From an uncultured Bacteroidales bacterium (GTDB taxonomy: Bacteria; Bacteroidota; Bacteroidia; Bacteroidales; WCHB1-69): a stretch of 22,495 bases of DNA. The translations under genes and the position numbers were made by a program. A model generated the notes under the pieces. It was not told where the DNA came from. It did no database searches and saw only the letters and a program-made list of their open reading frames with translations. Every line of letters begins with the position of its first letter. The stretch's first letter is position 1. Below are positions 14,217 to 22,416 of the stretch, in pieces. The stretch covers positions 1 through 22,495 of the forward strand of contig CALDIA010000077.1 in the NCBI GenBank assembly GCA_937901455.1, in the 5' to 3' direction.

Positions 14217-15617
14217 CTAAAACATATAACCCATCTTGACATAGATATTGGCCAGCCCGTCGTTGTCACGTTTATTGAATGGACCAGCCCAATCCACCGA
14301 GAGTACAAAGTTGTCATTCATCATGAATTTAAGTCCCAGGCCGCCCGAGATGTGGGGACGATAAACTTGTGCATCATCCCCGAAAACGATGTAGTGGTCC
14401 AACTCATTCAAATTAAAGGTCGGGTCGTTCTGTTGGATATTGTTGATGACCGTTCTTTTGTCGAGACGATAGGATTGCAGCACCATACCGGCATCCACAA
14501 AGGGGTTGAGTCCGATGGCAAAGCGTTCTTTTTTGACATGAAATTGTGCTACAATGAAGCGGAATTCCACGTTGGCAAAAGCATAGCCTGGGGCGGTGAT
14601 GCGGTTACGGAGCACGCCGCGCACCGTGTTACCGCCACCCAACCCTTCGTACAAAACCCTTTGAATAAACAAGTTGTTGTAATAATTGTTAAGATAGAAC
14701 GGGGAGGTGCCAGCCACTGTCATCTGTGCGCCAAGCCGGTAGGCGAAAACAATACGATCTTTATAAACAGGCACAAAATGGCGGAAACTGGCATTGAACA
14801 TCAGGTTGTTGTAGGCCTTATCCTGTCCGAAGGCAGCGTTATAGGTCCAAAAGAACTCGGCATTCATGCCCTTGTGAGTGTTCTGCTGACGGTCGCGATT
14901 GTCGAAGGTGATGCCCCCGCGCAGATAAGGATGCCACCCACCATTCGCCTCCGCTTCCGACAATATTCCCCACTTGACATATTTCTCATATAGCCCATCC
15001 ATGTAAGGAAGCATGTTTTCAGGCTTCTTATTGCGGTTAATCATATCCAAATTCACACTGCCAATCTGATAACCCAACATGCCAATGCCAGCATTCCAGT
15101 ACCAGTTGTTTCCGATATGTCCATCCATATCCACCGCCACACGCAACAAGTCACGCTGCGACTTATAGAAAGCCCTTGACAAATAACCATCGTATTTCTT
15201 TTTGCACCACTCGGCATTGTAAACCGTCTGATAGCCATTAAATCCGTAAAAATCGCACAATGCATCTGGCAGATAGGACAAGTCTATTTTGAGACGATGG
15301 TTAGGAATCAGGTACTTGGAATCATAGGCGAAGCGAAAAAGCCCTGAACGCTTTGTGGTATAGGCTGCCTCCACATAAAAAGAGTGAAAATACTCCGGAT
15401 AGATGGAGCCGTCGCCAAAATTATATACATTGGCCAATACGCCATATTGAAAACCTTTGTCTGCATCGTATGCCACACTGGGCAAAATGCCAAATGTCCA
15501 GCCCTTACGAATTTCAGGTTTCTCCTTTTTGGGCTTCTTTTCTTTCTGCTCCCCAGCCATTAGGAAAAAAGGCGTTAGGATACAGCAACATATAAAAAGT
15601 AAAAAGCTTTTCTTCAT
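14217..15617 (-). CDS. Omp85/surface-antigen-like outer-membrane beta-barrel protein
   Basis: This 466-residue protein has a signal peptide (MKKSFLLFICCCILTPFFLMAG) and a lysine-rich linker (about 22-36), but no POTRA repeats. A barrel begins at KGWTFGILPSVAYDADKGFQYG. Family features are this opening, the GGGNTVRGVLRNRITAPGYAFANVEFRF block similar to the Omp85 loop/strand region, FVDAGMV, and a C-terminal strand IYVKMGYMF ending in Phe. It is probably a POTRA-less Omp85 or BamA/TamA-like surface antigen; whether it inserts proteins or moves lipid is unknown. An open frame reaches 15680, but the -7 element at 15642-15649 lies within it, so 15617 is the start. It heads the operon with murB, the lipoprotein and AsmA. 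Confidence 0.82.
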   Translation of the reverse strand: MKKSFLLFICCCILTPFFLMAGEQKEKKPKKEKPEIRKGWTFGILPSVAYDADKGFQYGVLANVYNFGDGSIYPEYFHSFYVEAAYTTKRSGLFRFAYDSKYLIPNHRLKIDLSYLPDALCDFYGFNGYQTVYNAEWCKKKYDGYLSRAFYKSQRDLLRVAVDMDGHIGNNWYWNAGIGMLGYQIGSVNLDMINRNKKPENMLPYMDGLYEKYVKWGILSEAEANGGWHPYLRGGITFDNRDRQQNTHKGMNAEFFWTYNAAFGQDKAYNNLMFNASFRHFVPVYKDRIVFAYRLGAQMTVAGTSPFYLNNYYNNLFIQRVLYEGLGGGNTVRGVLRNRITAPGYAFANVEFRFIVAQFHVKKERFAIGLNPFVDAGMVLQSYRLDKRTVINNIQQNDPTFNLNELDHYIVFGDDAQVYRPHISGGLGLKFMMNDNFVLSVDWAGPFNKRDNDGLANIYVKMGYMF

Positions 15618-15641
15618 TACTTGTTTCTTTAAATACATCTG

Positions 15642-15649
15642 CAAAAATA
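15642..15649 (-). promoter_or_regulatory. -7 element for the envelope operon
   Basis: On the minus strand TATTTTTG lies 24 bp before the chosen start of the Omp85-like gene. A run of nine A residues (15651-15659 as T on the plus strand) sits just upstream in the spacer to the -33 region, which is not clearly conserved. Length changes in this run would alter promoter spacing. Confidence 0.55.
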
Positions 15650-15714
15650 GTTTTTTTTTATTAACTACTGCTAAAATCATCCCTTAATTGATAACAATGT
15701 ATTGTAATAAAATA

Positions 15715-15722
15715 TATTTTTG
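15715..15722 (+). promoter_or_regulatory. -7 element for the VanX-like gene
   Basis: TATTTTTG fits TAnnTTTG, 22 bp before ATG 15745. The surrounding 60 bp are very AT-rich and shared with the divergent envelope-operon promoter at 15642-15649. Confidence 0.6.
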
Positions 15723-15744
15723 TGACATTATTTTACCATAGCGT

Positions 15745-16569
15745 ATGAAGAACAAATTTTGGATAGCCTTAGTGACTTTTCTATCACTGATTATCATCAC
15801 TTTATGCATATTATTGCTCAAACAGCATCATTGTACAGAAAAGGCGGTGGTTGCGGAGAAACCTTTTGAGTCTGAACGTATAGAAGAGATTTGCCCCGAC
15901 ACGCCGATAGTCGTCAAGGATGTCAAAACCCCTATGCAGAACATTTCTGAGGAATCGGACGGCTTTGTAATGCTGTCAGAGGTTATCCCTGACATTATCA
16001 TCGAGTTGCGATACTACAGTACCTATAATTTTGTAGGACAGCGCATTGATGGTTATACAGAACCCGTGGCTTTGTTGACGAAGGAGGCGGCCACGGCGCT
16101 CAAGGCGGTCAGTGATGATTTGGTGGCACAAGGTTACCGGCTCAAGATCTATGATGCCTACCGACCCGTCCGTGCCGTCAAGCATTTCGTGCGCTGGGCC
16201 TCCGACTTGTCTGACACGCTGATGAAGCCCTATTTCTACCCCGATTTGAACAAGACTGTACTCTTCAAGCGCGGCTACATCAGCAACCATAGCGGGCACT
16301 CCAGAGGCTCCACGGTGGATCTTACATTGTTCGACATGCGTACAGAAAAAGAGGTGGATATGGGTGGCACATTCGATTTCTTCGGTTTGGAGTCGCACCC
16401 AGAAAATCGCGAGAAGGTCAGCGATCAGCAATACCACAACCGCATGATACTGCGTAACGCCATGGTTCGTCACGGCTTCAAACCTGTCAGTACCGAATGG
16501 TGGCACTTCACCCTGCGCAATGAGCCATACCCCGACACCTATTTCGATTTCCCCGTCAAGACCTTATAG
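15745..16569 (+). CDS. Membrane-anchored D-Ala-D-Ala dipeptidase (VanX/DdpX, peptidase M15D)
   Basis: This zinc peptidase is predicted to cleave free D-alanyl-D-alanine. All active-site elements are visible: the SGHSRGSTVDLT motif with zinc ligands His185 and Asp192, EWWHF with catalytic Glu251 and ligand His254, and YDAYRP with the oxyanion-type Arg140. The domain start resembles VanX (FVMLSEVIPDIIIELRYYSTYNFVG). Unlike cytoplasmic VanX, it has an N-terminal membrane helix (about 6-26) with no lipobox, so the enzyme faces the periplasm. At 274 residues, the extra length is this anchor and a linker. No vanH, vanA or vanRS genes are nearby, so wall-dipeptide salvage or remodelling is more likely than glycopeptide resistance. 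It is divergent from the murB operon. Confidence 0.92.
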   Translation: MKNKFWIALVTFLSLIIITLCILLLKQHHCTEKAVVAEKPFESERIEEICPDTPIVVKDVKTPMQNISEESDGFVMLSEVIPDIIIELRYYSTYNFVGQRIDGYTEPVALLTKEAATALKAVSDDLVAQGYRLKIYDAYRPVRAVKHFVRWASDLSDTLMKPYFYPDLNKTVLFKRGYISNHSGHSRGSTVDLTLFDMRTEKEVDMGGTFDFFGLESHPENREKVSDQQYHNRMILRNAMVRHGFKPVSTEWWHFTLRNEPYPDTYFDFPVKTL

Positions 16570-16645
16570 TCCTTGCACCACGGCCGCTTGACGCCTCGCT
16601 CCAAAAAACACTTAATTTTTCTTAATCATCCAAGCAAAAATAATG

Positions 16646-16653
16646 TACTTTTG
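16646..16653 (+). promoter_or_regulatory. -7 element for the acyl-CoA ligase gene
   Basis: TACTTTTG fits TAnnTTTG and lies 53 bp before ATG 16707. The 5' leader ends in an A-rich tract just before the start (AAAAAAAATAAG), the usual Bacteroidota ribosome-binding context. Confidence 0.6.
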
Positions 16654-16706
16654 CCGCCGGAATTTTTAAGACGTCCGCGAAATTATAATTTTATAAAAAA
16701 AATAAG

Positions 16707-18428
16707 ATGATTAAAGACAATTTTGTACGCATGTTTGAAGACTCTTTCCGCAGATATTGGAATTTAGAGGCTTTTACCGATTATGAGACAAAATACACGC
16801 TTACCTATGCGCAGGTGGCCGAACAGGTGGAGAAGTTGCACATTCTATTTGAACAATGCGGCCTCCAAAAGAATGACAAAGTGGCCCTGATTGGGCGAAA
16901 CAGTTCCAATTGGGCCGTGGCCTACATAGCCACCGTCACCTATGGCGCTGTCATCGTGCCCATTCTGCAAGACTTCCGTACCGACAATGTGCATCACATC
17001 ATCAAACACTCCGACTCAAAACTGCTTTTCTCAGGAGATTTCTATTGGGACCACCTGGACGAGAGCGAATTGGGACAGGTTCGGGCGGTGATTTCGCTTA
17101 CCGATTTCCACCCTATCACTGTCATAGAGGCGGCATTGCCTATCGTGGATGAGGAATTGAGCATCCGCTTTTCGTTGTCCAAGGAGATTATCTCTCCGGA
17201 AGCCATTCAGCAGTTGTTCGACAAAAAGTACAAGGGTGAGTTTTTCCCAGACTGTATCCGTTACGACTACAAGGACAACGAAGAGGTAGCTTCCATCAAC
17301 TATACTTCGGGCACCACGGGATTTTCGAAGGGGGTGATGACCACTGGCCGCGCCTTGGCCTCTAACGCCCGTTTCGGACATACCGCCTACGCAGCCGGCA
17401 ATCCGTCCAAACATCTGCTTTTTCCAGGCGACCGCATGGTCACATTCCTGCCTCTCGCCCACGCCTACGGCTGTGCTTTCGACTTTCTGGGCAACTCCAC
17501 CATCGGCGGACACACCTACTTCATCACCAAGACCCCAACCCCAAAAGTGCTCATGGCCGCCTTCGCTGAGATAAAGCCCACCCTCATACTGAGTGTACCC
17601 CTTATTATTGAGAAAATCTATCGCCGCCAAATCCAACCCATGATTGCCAAACCGCCTATGAACTGGGTACTCAAAGTCCCCTACCTTGATGATGTGGTGC
17701 TGAGTCAAATCAAAAAGAAACTCATCGGCGTGTTCGGAGGATCCTTCGAGCAAATCATCATCGGCGGCGCCGCACTGAATGCTGAAGTGGAGAAATTCAT
17801 GCGCAAAATAAAATTCCCGTTCACCATCGGCTACGGCATGACCGAAACTGCCCCCCTGATTTCCTATTCCCACTGGACAAAGTTCCTGCCCACCAGTTGT
17901 GGCCAAATCCTTGACAATATGGAGGTTCGAGTCGATAATCCAAATGCCGAGAATATAGGAGAAATCGTAGTCCGAGGCGACAATGTGATGCTCGGCTATT
18001 ACAAAAATGTACAAGCCACCAGCGAAAGCTTCTCCGAAGATGGATGGCTACGCACTGGCGACCTCGGCTATGTCGATAAAGAGGGCAATATCTTCATTAA
18101 AGGCCGCTGCAAGACCATGCTGCTCGGCCCTTCTGGGCAAAACATCTATCCAGAGGAAATTGAAGACAAACTCAACAACATGCCCTATGTTATGGAAAGC
18201 ATTGTCATACAGCGCGAGAATAAAATCGTTGCCTTGATTCACCCCGACATTGACGCCTGCGACGAAGCGGGCCTTGACTCACAAGGAGTAGCCAATGAAC
18301 TTGACAAAGTGCGTAAAGAGGTTAACAAAAGCTTGGCCGCCTATGAACAAATTAATGAAGTGGAAGTGCACATCCAGGAATTTGAGAAAACCCCGAAGAA
18401 TAGTATCAAGCGCTACCTGTATAAATAA
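16707..18428 (+). CDS. Long-chain fatty-acid-CoA ligase-like AMP-forming synthetase
   Basis: This ANL-superfamily enzyme activates a fatty acid with ATP and transfers it to CoA. The 573 residues carry the P-loop YTSGTTGFSKG (199-209), the A4/A5 region IIGGAALN and YGMTETAPLIS, the hinge motif GWLRTGDLGYVDKEGNIFIKG with the following GRCKTMLLGPSGQNIYPEEIE, and the C-terminal catalytic Lys context TPKNSIKRYLYK. The conserved FLPLAHAYG is typical of long-chain acyl-CoA ligases. No membrane segment is predicted. It stands alone after its own promoter and converges on the beta-galactosidase gene with three bases between stops. Chain length is uncertain, and aromatic-acid or acyl-ACP activity cannot be excluded. 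Confidence 0.92.
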   Translation: MIKDNFVRMFEDSFRRYWNLEAFTDYETKYTLTYAQVAEQVEKLHILFEQCGLQKNDKVALIGRNSSNWAVAYIATVTYGAVIVPILQDFRTDNVHHIIKHSDSKLLFSGDFYWDHLDESELGQVRAVISLTDFHPITVIEAALPIVDEELSIRFSLSKEIISPEAIQQLFDKKYKGEFFPDCIRYDYKDNEEVASINYTSGTTGFSKGVMTTGRALASNARFGHTAYAAGNPSKHLLFPGDRMVTFLPLAHAYGCAFDFLGNSTIGGHTYFITKTPTPKVLMAAFAEIKPTLILSVPLIIEKIYRRQIQPMIAKPPMNWVLKVPYLDDVVLSQIKKKLIGVFGGSFEQIIIGGAALNAEVEKFMRKIKFPFTIGYGMTETAPLISYSHWTKFLPTSCGQILDNMEVRVDNPNAENIGEIVVRGDNVMLGYYKNVQATSESFSEDGWLRTGDLGYVDKEGNIFIKGRCKTMLLGPSGQNIYPEEIEDKLNNMPYVMESIVIQRENKIVALIHPDIDACDEAGLDSQGVANELDKVRKEVNKSLAAYEQINEVEVHIQEFEKTPKNSIKRYLYK

Positions 18429-18448
18429 GTGTTAATTTTTTACACTTA
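18426..18448. terminator. Possible shared hairpin overlapping both convergent stop codons
   Basis: TAAGTGT (18426-18432) pairs with ACACTTA (18442-18448) around a 9-nt loop holding a T6 run. The left arm starts with the TAA of the ligase, and the beta-galactosidase stop (18432-18434, minus) lies at its inner edge. The stem is AT-rich and the T-run is in the loop rather than after the stem, so it is at best a weak bidirectional terminator. Confidence 0.4.
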
Positions 18449-21400
18449 TCTCATCGCACATAATCCACGCCTTCTCGCCCGGGGCGGCGTGCCACTCCGG
18501 CAGTTTCTCCATCGGCTCGGCCTCGATGCGGATGTATTTCACACCCTTGTTCGGAATCTTGTGGCGCAGGATGCAGACCCTCGGACGGCTGTTCGCCTCC
18601 AGTGCCGGGTCAAAGGGCAACGCGACCGCCTTGGGCGGACTGTACCTCCTGCCGTTCCTGGAGTACGACACCAGCACCTGCTGCGGCATGAAGACCCACT
18701 GCGACGGGTGGTGCGCGAAACTTAAAACTAAATCGGATGGTTTCTTGCCGTAATTCTCTAACTGCATCAACACTTTCATCGTATCTCCATAGTAACCGAC
18801 CCAGCCTTCGTGAAAGTCGGCAGGGTTGCCTATTTGCCCGTCGGACAACAATTTTTCCGGCTCCTTGTCGTATGGTTTTGTCGGTGTCCGTTCCATCTTT
18901 ATCTTCAGATCCAAGGTTATTTCATTCTCCATCCACGGGTATGTGTCCAAAAAATCTTCGCCATAGTCGTTGCTCCATAATTCCCTCTCATGCACATGAA
19001 AAGGAATACGCTTTTGAACAAACATGGAATCAAACGAAGAACGCTCGCCTACTTGAATATCCACAGTGAAATTTATAGATTGTACAAACAATAGCGATTC
19101 CTTCCCGTTCCGATACAACGTATGTGTTATACGGTAACTGTTTAACCATTGGGAGTAATTATTTTGAGAGCCTGGTCCACAAGTGGCCGTTCCCAAACCA
19201 GCCTGAGCATAATCAATGTTCAAAGTGTAATAACTTTCCCGTTCCAACTCATTAATGTGTTTAGCGCGTTCAATATTATCATCCGCATACGGATAAACAC
19301 TGAATTGGCAGTTTCGATTTTCAATTTGCAATGAGAGTATCCTCTCGTGCGCATTGTTGAAAAGCGACACATAGCGTGCCTCCATACGGTTTCCGGCAGC
19401 CTGCGGATTCACATAGAGATGAAAGAGGTCTTCAGTGGGGGCTTCGTAATGGCCTACAAAGCCACAGTCCTGGCGGTCAGGGTAGGTTTCCTGCGCATAG
19501 CCTACCCATTCAGTAGAGACCAAATCGTCAGATACCTTCATCTGAACCCCCATTTTGGGCATAGCCTTAATCCACCTACTTGGAAACACTTGGTTGTTGA
19601 ATCTTATATTTCCTTCGCTATCAATAAAATACGATTGCTTAATATGAAAAATATTCTCATCGTTGTCATTTTTCACGTTCCACATAAACAACAAGAGGGC
19701 ATGGTCACTATAATCATCCAAGAAAAAATGTTTGCTTGTTAGATGATAGTGCAGATTGTCCAATCCTGTGCGTCGCCAAAGCAGCTCGCCGTGCCCATCC
19801 ACATGGTCGTTGTCCGTCGGCGGACGCCAGAAACAGAGCTGTGGACCATCCATCACCACGGGCCTGCCATCTTTTGTGATATTCGTGATACGCCCCTCTG
19901 ACATATTGAAGGTAATACGAACATTCTCCGCCTTTATGACGATGGAATCTCCCATTTCCTTGCATTCCAGTTGCCGCCCTGAATCATAAACCCTATGGGA
20001 AACATTTTTTCTTTTCGGCACGGGCAGCTTGAACTGTTCGTAGGCGACCACATTTTCCATTTCCTTTATTCCTCCTTCACCTCTTGTGCCCCATTCACCC
20101 CTTGCTCCCTTTGTGTCCTTTGTGCCCTTTGTGTTTACTAAATAGAAATCCACCATCACATCCCGTCCGGGCGCAACCGTGTCCAAATCTCGCACAACTT
20201 TTACAATTTCTTGCGGCATAGTGAAATATCCGGTGTCGTGCGGGGCAAGGTGCATCGGCACCATCGGAATATATCCGCAAAGCGTATCTCCAGGGTAAGG
20301 GAGCAACAAGAAGTCATCGGGATGCACCGCCGGCTCGCGCGCCACATCCGTGCGCAGGCGGCACAGCAGTGTATAATCTTCCAAATTACTGAAATCGAAA
20401 CGGTTGATGATGCGGAACTGCAATGAATCCAAATCCACGGCCTCAATCTTGATGGGCTGATAGACCTTCCGCACTTCGGCCAACTGCGGGTGCGGCTTTC
20501 GGTCGGGAGCCACCAACCCGTTGATGCAGAAGTTGCCGTCGGAGGGCATGTTCTCCCCGAAGTCGCCGCCGTAGGCGTAATACTCGCGACCCTGCGCGTC
20601 CTTCGTCAGCAGCCCCTGATCCACCCAGTCCCAGATGCAGCCGCCCTGCAGCTGCGGGTACTTGCAGATGGTGTCCCAGTAGTTGGAGAGGCCGCCGCAG
20701 CTGTTGCCCATCGCGTGCGCGTACTCGCACATAATGAACGGACGCTCCTGCGGCTTGCGGGCGTACTCGGCTATGTAGTCCGCCGAGGGGTACATGATGG
20801 CCACGATGTCGGTGTTGCGGTCGTAGAGGGCGCGCTCGTACTGCACGGGGCGGGTGCTGTCCTTGGCCTTCAGCCAGTCGTAGGCGGCCTCGTAGCAGAC
20901 ACCGTTGCCCGACTCGTTGCCCAGCGACCAGACAATGACGCACGGGTGGTTCTTGTCGCGCTCATACATATTGCGGACGCGCGCCAGCGTAGCATCCTTG
21001 AAGTCAGCACGTTTGGCCAGCGACTTCTCCCCGTAGCCCTGCGCGTGCGACTCCGCGTTGGCCTCGTCGATGACGTAGAGGCCGTAGTAGTCGCAAAGGC
21101 TGTAGAACTCCGGAGAGTTAGGATAGTGGCTCGTGCGCACGGTGTTGATGTTGTTGGCCTTCATCAGCCGGATATCCTGCTCCATACGCTCCACGGAGAC
21201 CACGTGGCCCGTGCGCGGGTCGTGCTCGTGGCGGTTCACCCCTCGGATGGTCACGGGCACCCCGTTCACCTTCAGCAGGCCGTCTTCGATGCGGATGTTG
21301 CGAAAACCGATGGGGATGTGGACAGCATCAACCATTTTAGGTTCTCTGGGTACTTTGTCTGCATCGTGTAATATCTCCAGCGTAAGAATTAATTCGTACA

Positions 21401-22373
21401 AATTAGGTTTTTCGGCCGTCCAAGGGTGTACATGGGGAATCGTGAAATGAAAATGAAAAGTTTTCGTTTCATTACCCTGTATTGTTGAAAAATATTCAGC
21501 ACTTACAATATCGGTATCATTGTATGCATCAACAATATCATTGTAATAATCGTCAAGATCCCAATTCCATAGGGATGCTCTGCGCCGAATTGTTACAGAT
21601 TCGTCTGTCAAATTTTCAATCACCACCTCCACATCCAAAATCCCGTTTTGGTACGTCGAATCCAAATCGGCCACCACTTTGTAATCCAGGATGTGCGTTT
21701 TGGGCTGGGCGTAGAGGGTGATGCCCCGCTCGATGCCGCTCAGCCGCCAGAAATCCTGGCACTCGAAATAGGAACCGTCGCTCCATTTGAAGACTTGCAG
21801 GGCGATGAGGTTGCGCTCGCCGAATCTCACAAACTGGGTGATGTCAAACTCGGAGTTGGTCTTGGCGTCCTCGCTGTAGCCCACGAACTCGCCGTTCACC
21901 CACAGGTAGAAGCAGGACTTCGCGCCTCCAATGTTGATAATCACCTGCTTGTCCTCCCACTTTTTGTCGATGTCCACCCACTTGCGATAACTGCCCACGG
22001 CGTTGCCCTTCACGGGAACTTTCGGCAACTGGCTGTTGTCGAAGTCGTTGGTAGTATTCACATAGACGGGTACACCGTAGCCGTTCAGCTCCCAGTTGCC
22101 CGGCATGGGGATGGTACTCCAGCCGCTGTCATCATAGTCGGTGCGGAAGAAGTCGGTCGGCCGTTCATCGGCGTTGGGCACGTAAAGGAACGCCCATTGG
22201 CCATACAATGTAGAGACGCAATGCATTGCGTCTCTACAATTTTGCGGGATGTTGGCGCGCGGGTAGCGTTTGTTGACCTCGAACACAGCGGGGTCCTGCC
22301 ACTCGGTGAAGGTCTGGGCGGAGAGGCCGAGGAAGGCACAGAACACTATCAGTAATAGGATTAATTTTCGCAT
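18432..22373 (-). CDS. Secreted GH2 beta-galactosidase, large multidomain form
   Basis: This glycoside hydrolase family 2 enzyme probably releases galactose from beta-galactosides in the periplasm or at the surface. The 1313 residues are laid out as follows: signal peptide (1-19, cleaved after LSA); jelly-roll sugar-binding domain (about 56-220); Ig-like domain; TIM barrel (about 346-640) with IRGVNRHEHDP, acid/base Glu487 in WSLGNESGNG and nucleophile Glu550 in PFIMCEYAHAMGNSCG; second Ig-like domain; LacZ small-chain domain (about 785-1085, opening with SEGRITNI and RPPTDND); and a C-terminal discoidin/CBM-like domain (about 1170-1310, ending in GEKAWIMCDEISV). E. coli LacZ has about 1024 residues. 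Two in-frame DNA repeats interrupt conserved structure: residues 46-55 come from a palindrome and about 747-768 from 9-bp units. No SusC/D genes are in the window. Confidence 0.95.
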   Translation of the reverse strand: MRKLILLLIVFCAFLGLSAQTFTEWQDPAVFEVNKRYPRANIPQNCRDAMHCVSTLYGQWAFLYVPNADERPTDFFRTDYDDSGWSTIPMPGNWELNGYGVPVYVNTTNDFDNSQLPKVPVKGNAVGSYRKWVDIDKKWEDKQVIINIGGAKSCFYLWVNGEFVGYSEDAKTNSEFDITQFVRFGERNLIALQVFKWSDGSYFECQDFWRLSGIERGITLYAQPKTHILDYKVVADLDSTYQNGILDVEVVIENLTDESVTIRRRASLWNWDLDDYYNDIVDAYNDTDIVSAEYFSTIQGNETKTFHFHFTIPHVHPWTAEKPNLYELILTLEILHDADKVPREPKMVDAVHIPIGFRNIRIEDGLLKVNGVPVTIRGVNRHEHDPRTGHVVSVERMEQDIRLMKANNINTVRTSHYPNSPEFYSLCDYYGLYVIDEANAESHAQGYGEKSLAKRADFKDATLARVRNMYERDKNHPCVIVWSLGNESGNGVCYEAAYDWLKAKDSTRPVQYERALYDRNTDIVAIMYPSADYIAEYARKPQERPFIMCEYAHAMGNSCGGLSNYWDTICKYPQLQGGCIWDWVDQGLLTKDAQGREYYAYGGDFGENMPSDGNFCINGLVAPDRKPHPQLAEVRKVYQPIKIEAVDLDSLQFRIINRFDFSNLEDYTLLCRLRTDVAREPAVHPDDFLLLPYPGDTLCGYIPMVPMHLAPHDTGYFTMPQEIVKVVRDLDTVAPGRDVMVDFYLVNTKGTKDTKGARGEWGTRGEGGIKEMENVVAYEQFKLPVPKRKNVSHRVYDSGRQLECKEMGDSIVIKAENVRITFNMSEGRITNITKDGRPVVMDGPQLCFWRPPTDNDHVDGHGELLWRRTGLDNLHYHLTSKHFFLDDYSDHALLLFMWNVKNDNDENIFHIKQSYFIDSEGNIRFNNQVFPSRWIKAMPKMGVQMKVSDDLVSTEWVGYAQETYPDRQDCGFVGHYEAPTEDLFHLYVNPQAAGNRMEARYVSLFNNAHERILSLQIENRNCQFSVYPYADDNIERAKHINELERESYYTLNIDYAQAGLGTATCGPGSQNNYSQWLNSYRITHTLYRNGKESLLFVQSINFTVDIQVGERSSFDSMFVQKRIPFHVHERELWSNDYGEDFLDTYPWMENEITLDLKIKMERTPTKPYDKEPEKLLSDGQIGNPADFHEGWVGYYGDTMKVLMQLENYGKKPSDLVLSFAHHPSQWVFMPQQVLVSYSRNGRRYSPPKAVALPFDPALEANSRPRVCILRHKIPNKGVKYIRIEAEPMEKLPEWHAAPGEKAWIMCDEISVKN
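20071..20133 (-). repeat. Seven 9-bp repeat units inside the beta-galactosidase gene
   Basis: On the coding strand, seven consecutive 9-mers run CACAAAGGG, CACAAAGGA, CACAAAGGG, AGCAAGGGG, TGAATGGGG, CACAAGAGG, TGAAGGAGG. The first three are nearly identical and later ones degenerate. In frame they encode tripeptides TKG, TKD, TKG, ARG, EWG, TRG, EGG at about residues 747-768. They replace the usual linker between the second Ig-like domain and the VAYEQFKL strand. The array is 63 bp, a multiple of three. It looks like an expanded or inserted minisatellite accepted in a flexible linker. Confidence 0.85.
22209..22238. repeat. Perfect 30-bp palindrome inside the beta-galactosidase gene
   Basis: TGTAGAGACGCAATG is followed directly by its exact reverse complement with no spacer, giving 15+15 bp. 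It corresponds to exactly ten codons of the gene (C46 to T55, CRDAMHCVST) and sits where related enzymes have a longer loop before the LNGxWxF strand (here LYGQWAF). Palindromes of the GTAGAGACGC type occur as dispersed repeats in some bacterial genomes, from memory in Bacteroidota and cyanobacteria. It is most likely a mobile REP-like unit that inserted in frame. Confidence 0.9.
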
Positions 22374-22408
22374 AACTGGTATTATAGAGATGGTATAGAT
22401 TCAACTAG

Positions 22409-22416
22409 CAAAGTTA
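22409..22416 (-). promoter_or_regulatory. -7 element for the beta-galactosidase gene
   Basis: On the minus strand TAACTTTG fits TAnnTTTG, 35 bp before the ATG at 22373. The remaining sequence to 22495 shows no gene; only a short tail of an upstream frame could be present. Confidence 0.6.

Noticed and set aside
13992..14993. 333-residue plus-strand open frame
   Set aside because: It is antisense to murB and the Omp85-like gene, both strongly supported, and it has no start context or protein signature.
15745..16569. Vancomycin-resistance cluster
   Set aside because: Only the VanX-type enzyme is present. No ligase, dehydrogenase or two-component genes are adjacent, and the enzyme is membrane anchored.
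20071..20133. 9-bp repeats as a CRISPR array
   Set aside because: Units are contiguous 9-mers without spacers, in frame within a gene, and no cas gene is present.
20490..21371. 293-residue plus-strand open frame rich in Val, Ala and Arg
   Set aside because: It is the antisense image of the GC-rich catalytic barrel of the beta-galactosidase, with no domain features.
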